Source: Modestobacter sp. Leaf380 (GTDB lineage: Bacteria > Actinomycetota > Actinomycetes > Mycobacteriales > Geodermatophilaceae). From it: a stretch of DNA of 64,000 nt. Shown here piece after piece: positions 17,376 to 28,405 of the stretch. Numbering within the stretch: the first letter of the stretch is position 1; the number at the start of each line of letters is the position of its first letter. The notes under the pieces were generated by a model, which saw only the letters and a list, made by a program, of their open reading frames with translations, did no database searches and had not been told where the DNA came from. The translations under genes were made by a program, and so were the position numbers. The stretch lies in assembly GCF_001424485.1 (NCBI RefSeq), contig NZ_LMQC01000012.1:395012-459011 (forward strand), in the 5' to 3' direction.

Positions 17376-18653
17376 GTGACCGGTCTGAGCGAGGTGGAGG
17401 CCCGGGTCCTGGACGCCCTGGACACCGGGTGGCTGCTCGACCGGCTCCGGGAGCTGGTGGCAGTGCCCTCGGTGGGCGGCACCGACGCGGAGTCCGACGC
17501 CCAGCACCTGGTCGCCGGCTGGCTGGAGGACACCGGCACCGACGTCGACCGCTGGCCGATCGACCTGGTGGCCGCTGCGACCGCGCCGGACGCCCCCGGC
17601 CAGGAGGTCGTGCGGTCCGAGGCGTGGGGCGTCGTCGGCACCCTGCCCGGGGTGCAGGACGGCGACCCGGCCCTGGTGCTGTGCGGGCACTCCGACGTCG
17701 TCCCGGCCGGGGACTCGGCCCTGTGGCCCGGTGACCCGTTCACCCCGCGGTTGGCCGACGGCGTCCTGCACGGCCGCGGCACCTGCGACATGAAGGGCGG
17801 GCTGGTGGCCGCGCTGGCCGCCGTCCGCGCCGTCCGCGCCGCGGGGGTCCGGCTGCTCCGCCCGCTGGCGGTGCACAGCGTGGTCGGCGAGGAGGACGGC
17901 GGGCTCGGCGCCTGGGCGACGCTGGAGCGCGGGCACCGCGGCGACGCCTGCGTCATCCCCGAACCGACCGCGGGGTCGGTGATGACCGCCAACGCCGGCG
18001 CGCTGACCTTCCGGCTCACCGTCACCGGGCTCGCCGCGCACGGCGCGATGCGGGACGCCGGGGTCAGCGCCGTCGAGCTGTTCGCCGAGGTGCACGCCGC
18101 GCTGCGGGCCCTGGAGGCCGAGCGGCAGGACGACGTCGACCTCTTCCTGGGCACCCGGCTGCCCTACGGCATCTCCATCGGGACGGTGCAGGCCGGCGAC
18201 TGGTCCTCGACCGTGCCCGACCGGCTGGTCGCCGAGGGCCGCTACGGGGTGCGGGTCGGCGAGCCGGTGGAGACCGCCCGCGGTGTCCTGGAGAGCCACC
18301 TGGCCCGGTTCAGCGCGGGCCACCCCTGGCTGGCCGAGCACCCGGTGCGGGTCGACTGGGTCGGGGGCAGCTTCGCCAGCGGGCAGCTGCCGCAGGGCTC
18401 GCCGCTGCTGCCCGCCGTCCAGCAGGCCGCCGTGGACGCCGGCCGTCCCCGGCCGGCCGAGCGCGCCGTCCCCGCCGGTACCGACCTGCGGTTGTACGCC
18501 GCGGCCGGCGTCCCGACGCTGCACTACGGGCCCGGCGACCTGGCCCTGGCACACGCGCCCCGCGAGCAGGTCCCGCTGGCCGACGTCGAGCACGTCGCCC
18601 GGGTGCTGGCCCTGACCGCGCTGCGGGAGTGCGGGGTGCACTCGTGGGTGTGA
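17376..18653 (+). CDS. M20 family metallopeptidase (ArgE/DapE type)
   Basis: A 425-residue di-zinc amidohydrolase acting on N-acyl amino acids or small peptides. Metal-ligand motifs are present in order: LCGHSDVVPAG, GRGTCDMKGG, VVGEEDGG (general base and ligand), EPTAG, and a C-terminal histidine in AHAPREQV. A dimerisation/lid domain sits between (TGLAAHGAMRDAG). It resembles the ArgE-like group that includes acetylornithine deacetylase, but no arginine or lysine genes are nearby. GTG 17376 has CAGACT 7 bases upstream (17363-17368). The stop overlaps the next gene. Confidence 0.85.
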   Translation: MTGLSEVEARVLDALDTGWLLDRLRELVAVPSVGGTDAESDAQHLVAGWLEDTGTDVDRWPIDLVAAATAPDAPGQEVVRSEAWGVVGTLPGVQDGDPALVLCGHSDVVPAGDSALWPGDPFTPRLADGVLHGRGTCDMKGGLVAALAAVRAVRAAGVRLLRPLAVHSVVGEEDGGLGAWATLERGHRGDACVIPEPTAGSVMTANAGALTFRLTVTGLAAHGAMRDAGVSAVELFAEVHAALRALEAERQDDVDLFLGTRLPYGISIGTVQAGDWSSTVPDRLVAEGRYGVRVGEPVETARGVLESHLARFSAGHPWLAEHPVRVDWVGGSFASGQLPQGSPLLPAVQQAAVDAGRPRPAERAVPAGTDLRLYAAAGVPTLHYGPGDLALAHAPREQVPLADVEHVARVLALTALRECGVHSWV

Positions 18654-19270
18654 CCTTCGAGGACTGGGCGGCCCTCGCCGGGGACTCCGCGACGTCGCGC
18701 ACCGAGTGGGCCGCCGTGCTGGGCGCCTGGGCCGAACCGCACCGGCGCTACCACGACGTCGCGCACCTGGCGGCGGTGCTGGGCATCGTCGGCGAGCTGG
18801 CGGACGCGGCCACCGACCCGACCGCCGTCGCCCTCGCCGCCTGGTACCACGACGTGGCCTACGACCCCCGCCGCTCGGACAACGAGCAGGTCAGCGCCGA
18901 CCGGGCCAGGATCGGGCTGCTCGGTCTGGTGCCCGACGCCGTGGTCGAGGAGGTCGTCCGACTGGTGCTGCTCACCACGAGCCACGACCCCGCCGACGAC
19001 GACGCGGACGGCGCCGTGCTGTGCGACGCCGACCTGGCGGTGCTGGCCGGTCCCCCGGAGCACTACGCCGCCTACGCCTCCGCGGTCCGCGAGGAGTACG
19101 CGCACCTGGACGACGACGTGTTCACCGCCGGGCGCACCGCGGTGATCGAGCAGCTGCTGGCCCTCCCCCGGCTGTACCGGCTGGAGCGGACGGCGGCGCT
19201 GTGGACCGAGCCGGCCCGGGCCAACCTGACTGCCGAGCTCACCCTGCTGCGCTCGCTCGCGGCTTCCTGA
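18644..19270 (+). CDS. HD-domain metal-dependent phosphohydrolase
   Basis: A 208-residue protein of the predicted metal-dependent HD superfamily: RYHDVAHLAAVLG, AAWYHDVAYDPRRSDNE and DADLAVLAG give the H...HD...D metal-site pattern. The start is uncertain: GTG 18644 has GCGGGG 7 bases upstream, while GTG 18650 would also work; both overlap the M20 peptidase stop, suggesting translational coupling. Its 3' end overlaps the convergent DUF4031 gene by 32 bases. Substrate unknown; nucleotides are typical for HD proteins. Confidence 0.8.
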   Translation: MGVTFEDWAALAGDSATSRTEWAAVLGAWAEPHRRYHDVAHLAAVLGIVGELADAATDPTAVALAAWYHDVAYDPRRSDNEQVSADRARIGLLGLVPDAVVEEVVRLVLLTTSHDPADDDADGAVLCDADLAVLAGPPEHYAAYASAVREEYAHLDDDVFTAGRTAVIEQLLALPRLYRLERTAALWTEPARANLTAELTLLRSLAAS

Positions 19271-19517
19271 CCCGCAGACCCGCGGCCAGCAGCCGGGACA
19301 GCAGCTCCCGGGCCGACACCGACTCTGCGCCGGCCGCGACGGCGACCGCGTGCAGCTCCTCGGGGACGTCGTAGTGGTCCCCCTGGAACGCCCGCCGCGG
19401 GATGCCCAGCTCGGCCTCGACGAAGGCGTGCAGCTCGTCGTAGTCGGTGTCGCTGACCAGGTGCGACCAGAGCCGGCCACGCCAGGGCCACACGGGGGTG
19501 TCGATCAGCACGGCCAC
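19239..19517 (-). CDS. DUF4031 domain protein (92 aa)
   Basis: The sequence AVLIDTPVWPWRGRLWSHLVSDT and ELHAFVEAELGIPRRAFQGDHYDVPEE is the DUF4031 signature, a small conserved family of unknown function in actinobacteria and others. No membrane segments. The GTG start has GACGAT (complement of 19524-19529) 6 bases upstream. The promoter overlaps that of the divergent VOC protein gene, and the 3' end overlaps the HD gene. Confidence 0.78.
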   Translation of the reverse strand: MAVLIDTPVWPWRGRLWSHLVSDTDYDELHAFVEAELGIPRRAFQGDHYDVPEELHAVAVAAGAESVSARELLSRLLAAGLRVRKPRASAAG

Positions 19518-19522
19518 CGTGC

Positions 19523-19529
19523 CATCGTC
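19523..19529. promoter_or_regulatory. Overlapping bidirectional -10 element
   Basis: The 17 bases between starts at 19517 and 19535 contain CATCGT on the plus strand (19523-19528) and GACGAT on the minus strand (19524-19529), each 6 bases from its own start codon. The two -10 hexamers share five base pairs, so the two genes should compete for RNA polymerase. Confidence 0.45.
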
Positions 19530-19534
19530 GCAGC

Positions 19535-19885
19535 ATGACCGACGTACGGGCGTGCCCGATCCTGCCGGTGGCCGACCTGGACCGGGCGCTGGCGCACTAC
19601 GCCGCCCTGGGCTGCACGGTGAGCCGGCACGACGACACCTACGGCTTCGCCGGGCTGGCCGGGGTGGAGCTGCACCTGTCCGTCGTGGCCGACCACGATC
19701 CGCTGCGGAGCGCCTCCGCGGTGTTCCTGCACGTGCCCGATGCCGACGACCTCGTCCGGCGCTGGGCCCAGGTGCCGCGGACCGGCGGCCCGGTCGACAC
19801 CGACTACGGCATCCGCGAGGGCTGGCACATCGACCCGGACGGGAACCTCCTGCGCTTCGGGTCCCCGCTACCGTCGTCCCCGTGA
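19535..19885 (+). CDS. VOC-family protein (glyoxalase/bleomycin-resistance fold)
   Basis: A 116-residue single-domain vicinal-oxygen-chelate protein: PILPVADLDRALAHYAALG, then VELHLSVV and a C-terminal DYGIREGWHIDPDGNLLRFG. This layout matches the bleomycin-binding/glyoxalase small-protein group, which dimerises to form the binding site. Substrate unknown. Leaderless start as described for the overlapping promoter. The TGA overlaps the GTG of the next gene (GTGA), although that gene also has its own -10. Confidence 0.82.
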   Translation: MTDVRACPILPVADLDRALAHYAALGCTVSRHDDTYGFAGLAGVELHLSVVADHDPLRSASAVFLHVPDADDLVRRWAQVPRTGGPVDTDYGIREGWHIDPDGNLLRFGSPLPSSP

Positions 19886-20877
19886 GCACAGAGACCCGCT
19901 GGGGCATCGTCGGACCGGGCCGGATCGCCGAGAACGTCGTGCGGGACTTCCCGCACGTGCCGGGCGCTCGGGTGACCGCCGTCGGCTCCCGGTCGCTGGA
20001 CCGGGCTCAGGCCTTCGCCGACCGGCACGACGTCCCCACCGCGTACGGCTCCTACGACGAGCTGGTCGCCGACCCCGACGTCGACGTGCTGTACCTGGCG
20101 ACCCCGCACCCCCAGCACCACGCCGTCGCCCTGCGGGCGATCGCCGCGGGCAAGTCGCTGCTGGTGGAGAAGTCGTTCACCGCCACCGTCGCCGGGACCC
20201 AGCAGGTCGTGGACGCCGCGCGCGAGGCCGGCGTCTTCGTCATGGAGGCGATGTGGACCCGCTTCCAGCCCGCCGTCGTCCGGCTGCGGGAGCTGATCGC
20301 CGAGGGCGCGATCGGCGAGGTGCGCTCGGTGCAGGCCGACCTGGGCGTGGCCCGCGAGTTCGACCCCGAGGACCGGCTGTTCGCCAAGGAGCTGGGCGGC
20401 GGCGCGCTGCTGGACCTCGGGGTCTACGTGGTGTCCTTCGCCCAGATGCTGCTCGGCGACCCCGACCAGGTCCGCGCCGTGGGCTCGACCTTCCCCACCG
20501 GTGTCGACGCCGAGGCCGCCCTGCTGCTGGGCTGGGACGACGGCCGCAGCGCCACCCTCACCACCTCGCTGCGCAACGCCCTGCCCGGCCAGGCCCGGGT
20601 GTTCGGCACCGGCGGCTGGGTCGACGTGCTCCCCCGGTTCCACCACCCGGCCACGATCGTGCTGCACCGGGCCGGCGCGGACCCCGAGGAGATCACGCTG
20701 CCGGCCACCGGTACCGGGTACAGCCACGAGATCGCCGAGGTGCACGAAGGCGTGCTGGCCGGCCGCACCGAGTCCGCCGTCATGCCGCTGGCCGACACCC
20801 TCGCCGTCATGCGGGTGCTCGAGCAGGCCGCCGGCCAGCTCGGCGTCACCTTCGCCGAGGCCCCTGCAGGGGCATAG
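19882..20877 (+). CDS. Gfo/Idh/MocA family NAD(P)-dependent oxidoreductase
   Basis: A 331-residue sugar-type dehydrogenase. The Rossmann motif WGIVGPGRIAENV starts the protein, AGKSLLVEKSFTATV contains the conserved EK(P/S) loop, and the C-terminal alpha/beta domain includes MEAMWTRFQPAVVRLREL and GGGALLDLGVYVVSFA, typical of the dihydrodiol dehydrogenase/xylose dehydrogenase subgroup. GTG overlaps the VOC stop, and TACCGT lies 7 bases upstream (19869-19874). The TAG stop is inside the left arm of a hairpin. Confidence 0.87.
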   Translation: MSTETRWGIVGPGRIAENVVRDFPHVPGARVTAVGSRSLDRAQAFADRHDVPTAYGSYDELVADPDVDVLYLATPHPQHHAVALRAIAAGKSLLVEKSFTATVAGTQQVVDAAREAGVFVMEAMWTRFQPAVVRLRELIAEGAIGEVRSVQADLGVAREFDPEDRLFAKELGGGALLDLGVYVVSFAQMLLGDPDQVRAVGSTFPTGVDAEAALLLGWDDGRSATLTTSLRNALPGQARVFGTGGWVDVLPRFHHPATIVLHRAGADPEEITLPATGTGYSHEIAEVHEGVLAGRTESAVMPLADTLAVMRVLEQAAGQLGVTFAEAPAGA

Positions 20878-20931
20878 GGCCCTCTACACCCCGTCCTCGG
20901 CGTGGGAGGGGGTGCAGAGGTTCCTATGCCC
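20870..20931. repeat. Imperfect 23-bp inverted repeat overlapping a stop codon
   Basis: Arms 20870-20892 and 20909-20931 are complementary except for three positions, with a 16-base loop. The stop codon of the oxidoreductase gene is inside the left arm. It separates two convergent genes and may terminate transcription from either side. Confidence 0.7.
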
Positions 20932-20966
20932 GGCCCGGCCCGGCTGGCCTGGCCGGCGTGATGGAC

Positions 20967-21965
20967 TCAGATGGTGATCTGCTCCACCGGGGTGGCCGGG
21001 TCGCCGTCGGCGGCGGCGGCCAGCGGCGGGACGATCAGGTCCAGCGCGTAGGGCAGCGACAGCGGGCTGGTGAAGCCCAGGGCGGCCGGGAACTGCTTGT
21101 CGAACCCGCCGACGAAGACGGTGCGGTCCTCGCTGACCACGGGCAGCGCGGCGAACAGCGGCTCGGACAGCAGCGCCGCCTGGTCGGTGCCCGCCGCGAC
21201 CAGGACGTCGCCGTCGAGGGCGTCCAGGGACTCCGCCGACAGGGAACCGGTGGTCGCCGGCGCCACGAAGCCCAGCTCGGTGAAGAACTGCATGCGCAGG
21301 TCGGTGTCGGGCAGCGCGCCGTGCGTGCCCTCGAACCAGTAGTCCAGCGCGAGGGTCTGGCCCTCGAAGGAGGGGTTGGCCTTGCGGGCGTCGGCGAAGG
21401 CACCCTCGACGTCGGCGACCAGCGCGTCGGCCTCCTCGGCCTTGCCCAGCGCGGCGCCGTCCATCCGGGTCTGCTCCTGCCACGGGGTGGCGCCCAGCTC
21501 GTAGTCGGCGGACTCGGCCACCGTGGGGGCGATCTCCGACAGCAGCTCGTAGGTGCTCTCGTCGATGAAGGAGTAGACGCCCAGGATCAGGTCGGGCTGC
21601 AGGGCCGCGATCGCCTCGAGGTCCAGCTCCTCGGCACCGACCGTCGGCAGCGGCTCGTCGGGCAGCAGGTCCACCGCCCACGGGCGGGTGTTCGCGTCGT
21701 AGCTCAGGTACTCGCGGACGCCGACCGGGGTGACGCCCAGGGCGAGCGCGAAGTCCTGCTCGTTGAAGCCGATGGTCACCACGCGCTCGGGCTCGGCCTC
21801 GATCGTGGTCTCGCCGAAGGTGTGCTCGATGGTCACCGGGAAGGCGCCGTCGGAGGACGACGAGGAGCCGCCGGCGGCCGGGGTCTCCTCCTCGGAGCTG
21901 CCGCAGGCGGTCAGGGTCAGCGCCAGTGCGGCGGTGGCGAGGGCAGCCAGGGGACGACGGCTCAT
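20967..21965 (-). CDS. Iron-siderophore ABC transporter substrate-binding lipoprotein
   Basis: A 332-residue lipoprotein (lipobox LTAC, Cys21) with a Ser-rich linker and a type III binding fold: EPERVVTIGFNEQDFALALGV, LDLEAIAALQPDLILGVYS and DRTVFVGGFDKQFPAALGF. It would bind a ferric siderophore at the outer membrane face. ATG 21965 is chosen (GGAG 11 bases upstream); a GTG 12 bases earlier is possible. No permease or ATPase genes adjoin. A good DtxR/IdeR iron box lies 40 bases upstream. It is not closely similar to the other siderophore-binding protein at 2375-3340. Confidence 0.85.
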   Translation of the reverse strand: MSRRPLAALATAALALTLTACGSSEEETPAAGGSSSSSDGAFPVTIEHTFGETTIEAEPERVVTIGFNEQDFALALGVTPVGVREYLSYDANTRPWAVDLLPDEPLPTVGAEELDLEAIAALQPDLILGVYSFIDESTYELLSEIAPTVAESADYELGATPWQEQTRMDGAALGKAEEADALVADVEGAFADARKANPSFEGQTLALDYWFEGTHGALPDTDLRMQFFTELGFVAPATTGSLSAESLDALDGDVLVAAGTDQAALLSEPLFAALPVVSEDRTVFVGGFDKQFPAALGFTSPLSLPYALDLIVPPLAAAADGDPATPVEQITI

Positions 21966-22004
21966 GAGGGGGTGCACTCCAGGGTGGGTCCGACGGATAC
22001 CAGG

Positions 22005-22023
22005 TGAGGTTAGCCTGCCCTTG
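22005..22023 (-). promoter_or_regulatory. DtxR/IdeR iron box
   Basis: The 19-mer TGAGGTTAGCCTGCCCTTG (plus strand) matches the consensus TTAGGTTAGSCTAACCTAA in the core AGGTTAGCCT and several flanking positions. It is correctly placed for iron-dependent repression of the downstream siderophore-binding protein. Confidence 0.75.
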
Positions 22024-22066
22024 TCACCCTTCCGGCTCTGGGGGTTCCTGCACCGGGAGACGCCGA

Positions 22067-22098
22067 ACGGGGCGGCCTCCTCGCGGAGACCGCCCCGT
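22067..22098 (-). terminator. Terminator hairpin after groL
   Basis: ACGGGGCGGCCTCC (22067-22080) pairs with GGAGACCGCCCCGT (22085-22098) with one mismatch and a 4-base loop, 55 bases past the groL stop. No U-run. Confidence 0.6.
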
Positions 22099-22152
22099 CC
22101 GGGCAGTGCGTGGTGCAGGTGTCAGCTCACGCCGACGGTGGTGCGGCGGGAC

Positions 22153-25092
<2,940 letters not shown>

Positions 25093-25096
<4 letters not shown>

Positions 25097-25944
25097 GCGA
25101 GCAGCACCGGACCGCCGGTGCGCCGGCGTACCCAGCGCGCCGCCAGCACCCCCCAGACGGCCAGCACGCCGGCGGCGGCCGCGGTCCAGCCCGACAGGGG
25201 CACGGCCGGGACCGGCAGGGTCGCCACGTTCACCCCGCAGGTCGCGGAGGCGATGTCGATGCGGGCCACCGAATCCAGCAGTGTCACGTAGAGGGCACTG
25301 ACCCGGACGCTGCCCGAGCCCTGCGGGGCGGTCTGGCCACCCAGCAGGAGGGTGGCGACCCCGCCCAGGGGCACGCTGACGCCGCCGACCGGGTTCGCGG
25401 CCAGCGCGATCGGCAGCACGACGGTCGCCTTGGCGTTGGCCAGGGCCGCGCTCGCGGTCGTGACCCCGGCGGAGGTGGCGGTGCACTGCGAGGAGAGGGC
25501 GTCGGCGGTGATCTCGCCCAGGGACACCCCACCCACCCCGAGCAGCCGGATCCGGACCCCGCCGGTGCCCTTGACCACGGTGCACGCACCGTCGGCACCG
25601 ATGGTGATGCCGCCGCCGGCACCGACCAGCGCGGCGCACGCGGCCGAGGTCCCGTCGGGCCGGGCCACCGCCTTCTGCACCAGCGCACCGGAGGTGATGA
25701 GCGTCTGCGAGCCGAGGACGCCCAGGGCGGGCGCGCTGTCACCGGTCGACGTGCCGGTCTGGCCGTCGTGGTCGGCCGCGACCTGCCCGGAGGAGGCGAC
25801 GCCGCCCCCGGCCAGCACCAGGGACGCCGCGATCGCCGACGCCCGGGAGGTGTCGGCGGACGCCGGGCCGGTCCACAGCAGCACCAGGGCCGTCGTCGCG
25901 GCGAGGACGACGCCCGCTCGGCGGCGGAGGGAGGTGCGGGTCAC
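25093..25944 (-). CDS. Exported protein with C-terminal exosortase-type anchor ('choice-of-anchor P'-like)
   Basis: A 283-residue protein with an N-terminal signal peptide (VVLAATTALVLLWTGPASA), an Ala/Gly/Val/Ser-rich beta-type body with few cysteines (SAACAALVG, GACTVVKG, SQCTATSAG, ATCGVNVAT), and a C-terminal tripartite signal: PLSGW, a membrane helix (AAAAGVLAVWGVLAARW) and a basic RRRTG cluster. This matches the pattern of exosortase substrates and resembles the 'choice-of-anchor P' group found beside actinobacterial exosortases. The GTG overlaps the glycosyltransferase stop. The likely processing enzyme is two genes upstream. Confidence 0.7.
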
Positions 25945-27800
25945 GGTGCGTCGCTCTCGTCGGGGGTGGGCGTGGCCGCGGGGGGCTGGGGGCGACGTCG
26001 CGGGGCGTCCGACCACTCGGGACGGGTGGTGAGGACCGCGGGGATGCGTTCGGTCCGGGGACCCTCGGGGACCGACGGCGCGGGGGCGGGCTCGACGGTG
26101 GTGGCGACGACCACCGGCTGCGCCGCGGCGGGCTCCGCGGGCGGACGGGCCCGCTGGACCGGGGCGGGTGCGAGCGGGGGGACGAGTGTCGGCCCCGCCG
26201 ACGGGGGCCGGGCGGCCGGACGACGCCGGTCGGTGGCGGACGCCGGGGGGCGGGCCGCGGTCGCCGGGTCCAGGGTCTGCACCCGGCCGGCTCCTCCCGG
26301 GGAGGAGGACGGGCGGGCGGTCGAGTGCCGGCCGGGCACGTCCAGGCCGGGCCAGGTCACCTCGGCCGGCAGCGCGGCGAACACGGCGGCGTCGGACCGT
26401 CCGGGTGCCCGCCCCGGCGCCGGAGCGCCCGGCCGGGGCGTCCCGGCGGCTGCGACGTGGGAGGTCTTCTTCCAGTCCCGGCGGCCGCGCAGGATCCGGG
26501 TGAACGCCCACCACACGGCCACCTGCAGCAGGTAGGCGTAGGCGACGTTGAGCAGCCCGAGGGCGACGGCCCGCCGGCGGGTCACCGACCCGCCGCTGCG
26601 GGAGCGGTAGACCGGACCCCAGACGACGTGCGGCAGGACGCCGAACAGCGCCGCGAGGGGCACCAGGCCCCAGGCCCCGCCGGACCACCAGGAGCCGACG
26701 CCGTCCCCGGTGTGGGTCATGTACCAGACCTGCACGGCCATCGCGGCCGGGAACACGACCGAGCCCAGCAGCTGGGACCACGGGACCCAGAGGTAGTAGG
26801 CGATCTCCAGGGCACCGGGCAGGCTGACCCGCGGGGAGCAGATGATGCGCCACAGGTAGCGCGAGCACTGCATGCCACCCTGCGCCCAGCGGCTGCGCTG
26901 GCGCAGCAGCGGCCGCACGCGCGGGAGGCCGGTCTGGGCCACGAAGGTCTCGTCGCAGTACTCGGTGCGACCGCCGGTGAGCAGCACGTGCAGGCCCAGC
27001 TCGAAGTCCTCCAGCAGGGCGCCGTGCCACGGCGTGCCGAACTCCTCGGCGATCCGGTCCAGCGCCGACATGCGGGTGAACTGGCCGTTGCCGCCCATGC
27101 CCACGCTGCCGGTCCGACGGCGCAGGCTCTGCATCGCCGCGATGGGGCCGGTGAACTCCAGGTCCTGCAGCTGCACCAGCCAGGAGTCCCGCCGCCGGAC
27201 CGGGACCTCGTCCAGGTCGACGAGGGAGGCCAGGTCCGCGGCGGCGAGGCCGTCGACGTCGTCGGTGACCCGGACCTGCACCTGCACGGCGGTGACCCGG
27301 GGGTCGACCAGGTAGCCGCAGATGACGTCGGGGGCCAGCCGCTCCAGCCGGGCGTCGGCGTCCAGCACGCCCACGACGACGCGGTGCCGGTCGGCCTCGG
27401 CCGGGAGGGCGGCGTCGATGGCCCGCCACGCGGCGTTGAGCGCTGCACCCTTGCCGCGCTGGGCGTCGGGGAGCGTGCGGGTGACCACGCGCAGCTGCGG
27501 GAACTGGTCCTGCAGGTCCTCCAGGATGCCCGGGGTGAGGTCGGTGGAACCGTCGTCGACGACCCAGACGGTGGCCTCGGGGAACGCCCCGAGCAGGTGC
27601 CGGACCGTCCCGCCGACGACGAGCTCCTCGTCCAGGCAGGGGACGACGAGGTGGAAGTCGTAGCCGTACCGACTGCCCGGCACGCTGTCCGCGCGGGCCA
27701 GGAAGGGCCGCATGATGAACACGACGTAGAGCAGGAAGCTGACGCAGAGCATGAACGCGGTCGTGTTCAGCGCCGCCAGCGCGATGTTGTCCTGGTTCAC
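25941..27800 (-). CDS. Membrane glycosyltransferase family 2 with long Pro/Ala-rich tail
   Basis: A 619-residue processive-type GT2 enzyme. After one N-terminal membrane helix come the nucleotide-sugar motif VVDDGSTD, DADARLERL (DxD), LEDFELGLHVLL and QRSRWAQGG (Q-x-x-RW), the pattern of cellulose/hyaluronan-synthase-like polymerases. Three or more helices follow, then about 170 residues of low-complexity Pro/Ala/Arg-rich cytoplasmic tail. It should transfer or polymerise sugars at the membrane. The GTG overlaps the exosortase stop. The long disordered tail is unusual for the family. Confidence 0.85.
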   Translation of the reverse strand: MNQDNIALAALNTTAFMLCVSFLLYVVFIMRPFLARADSVPGSRYGYDFHLVVPCLDEELVVGGTVRHLLGAFPEATVWVVDDGSTDLTPGILEDLQDQFPQLRVVTRTLPDAQRGKGAALNAAWRAIDAALPAEADRHRVVVGVLDADARLERLAPDVICGYLVDPRVTAVQVQVRVTDDVDGLAAADLASLVDLDEVPVRRRDSWLVQLQDLEFTGPIAAMQSLRRRTGSVGMGGNGQFTRMSALDRIAEEFGTPWHGALLEDFELGLHVLLTGGRTEYCDETFVAQTGLPRVRPLLRQRSRWAQGGMQCSRYLWRIICSPRVSLPGALEIAYYLWVPWSQLLGSVVFPAAMAVQVWYMTHTGDGVGSWWSGGAWGLVPLAALFGVLPHVVWGPVYRSRSGGSVTRRRAVALGLLNVAYAYLLQVAVWWAFTRILRGRRDWKKTSHVAAAGTPRPGAPAPGRAPGRSDAAVFAALPAEVTWPGLDVPGRHSTARPSSSPGGAGRVQTLDPATAARPPASATDRRRPAARPPSAGPTLVPPLAPAPVQRARPPAEPAAAQPVVVATTVEPAPAPSVPEGPRTERIPAVLTTRPEWSDAPRRRPQPPAATPTPDESDAP

Positions 27801-28405
27801 CAGCGGTCCCCCTCCTGGGGGTCGACCGCCGGTGAGGGGTAGGTGCCGTGCAACAGGACCACCAGGTAGGCGGTGCCGGCGAGCACCACCCCCAGGGTGC
27901 TGACGGCGGTCCCGACGAGGACGTGGGTGCGGGCGTACCCCACCTCGGGTCCCCAGGTGGCCATCCCGGCGGTGATGGCCAGCATCCGGGCCTGGTTGAC
28001 CGCCAGGACCACGAGCACGGCGGCGACCAGCGCGCTCATCGCGCGCAGGACGGGGATCCGGCGGACGGCGAGCAGCACGGTGGTGATGACGACGAAGGGC
28101 AGCAGCAGGAAGGCCGCGGTGCACCCGACGGTGACGTCGATGCCGGTCGGCTGCCCGTCGACGGTGAACAGCACCGACCGGCCGACCTGACGGGCGTCCT
28201 CCAGGCCGATCGCCCGGGCGAGCGGGACGGCCGCCGCGGCCTCGAGGGCCTGCAGCCGGGAGGACCCGACGAGCATGGCCACGAGGGTCAGCACGCCGCC
28301 GGCGATCATGCCGGGGCGGACCAGGCCGACGTCGGGCGTGCGGTCGGTGTCGGTGGAGAGCACCCAGGCGTCCGCCCCGCCGGTGGTCACCGGGCCGGCG
28401 CTCAC
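27797..28405 (-). CDS. Exosortase/archaeosortase family transpeptidase
   Basis: A 202-residue polytopic membrane protein with the exosortase catalytic triad: Cys95 in VTVGCTAAF, Arg140 in VNQARML and His161 in YARTHVLVG, each at a membrane boundary. It would cut the C-terminal sorting signal of the exported partner (25093-25944) and transfer it to a lipid or glycan carrier. It belongs with the short actinobacterial exosortases (XrtP-like). The GTG overlaps the stop of the GGDEF-like gene, and its own stop overlaps the GT2 start. Confidence 0.82.
   Translation of the reverse strand: MSAGPVTTGGADAWVLSTDTDRTPDVGLVRPGMIAGGVLTLVAMLVGSSRLQALEAAAAVPLARAIGLEDARQVGRSVLFTVDGQPTGIDVTVGCTAAFLLLPFVVITTVLLAVRRIPVLRAMSALVAAVLVVLAVNQARMLAITAGMATWGPEVGYARTHVLVGTAVSTLGVVLAGTAYLVVLLHGTYPSPAVDPQEGDRW

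Noticed and set aside
26325..27842. 505-codon plus-strand open frame opposite the GT2 gene
   Set aside because: Antisense low-complexity frame without motifs.
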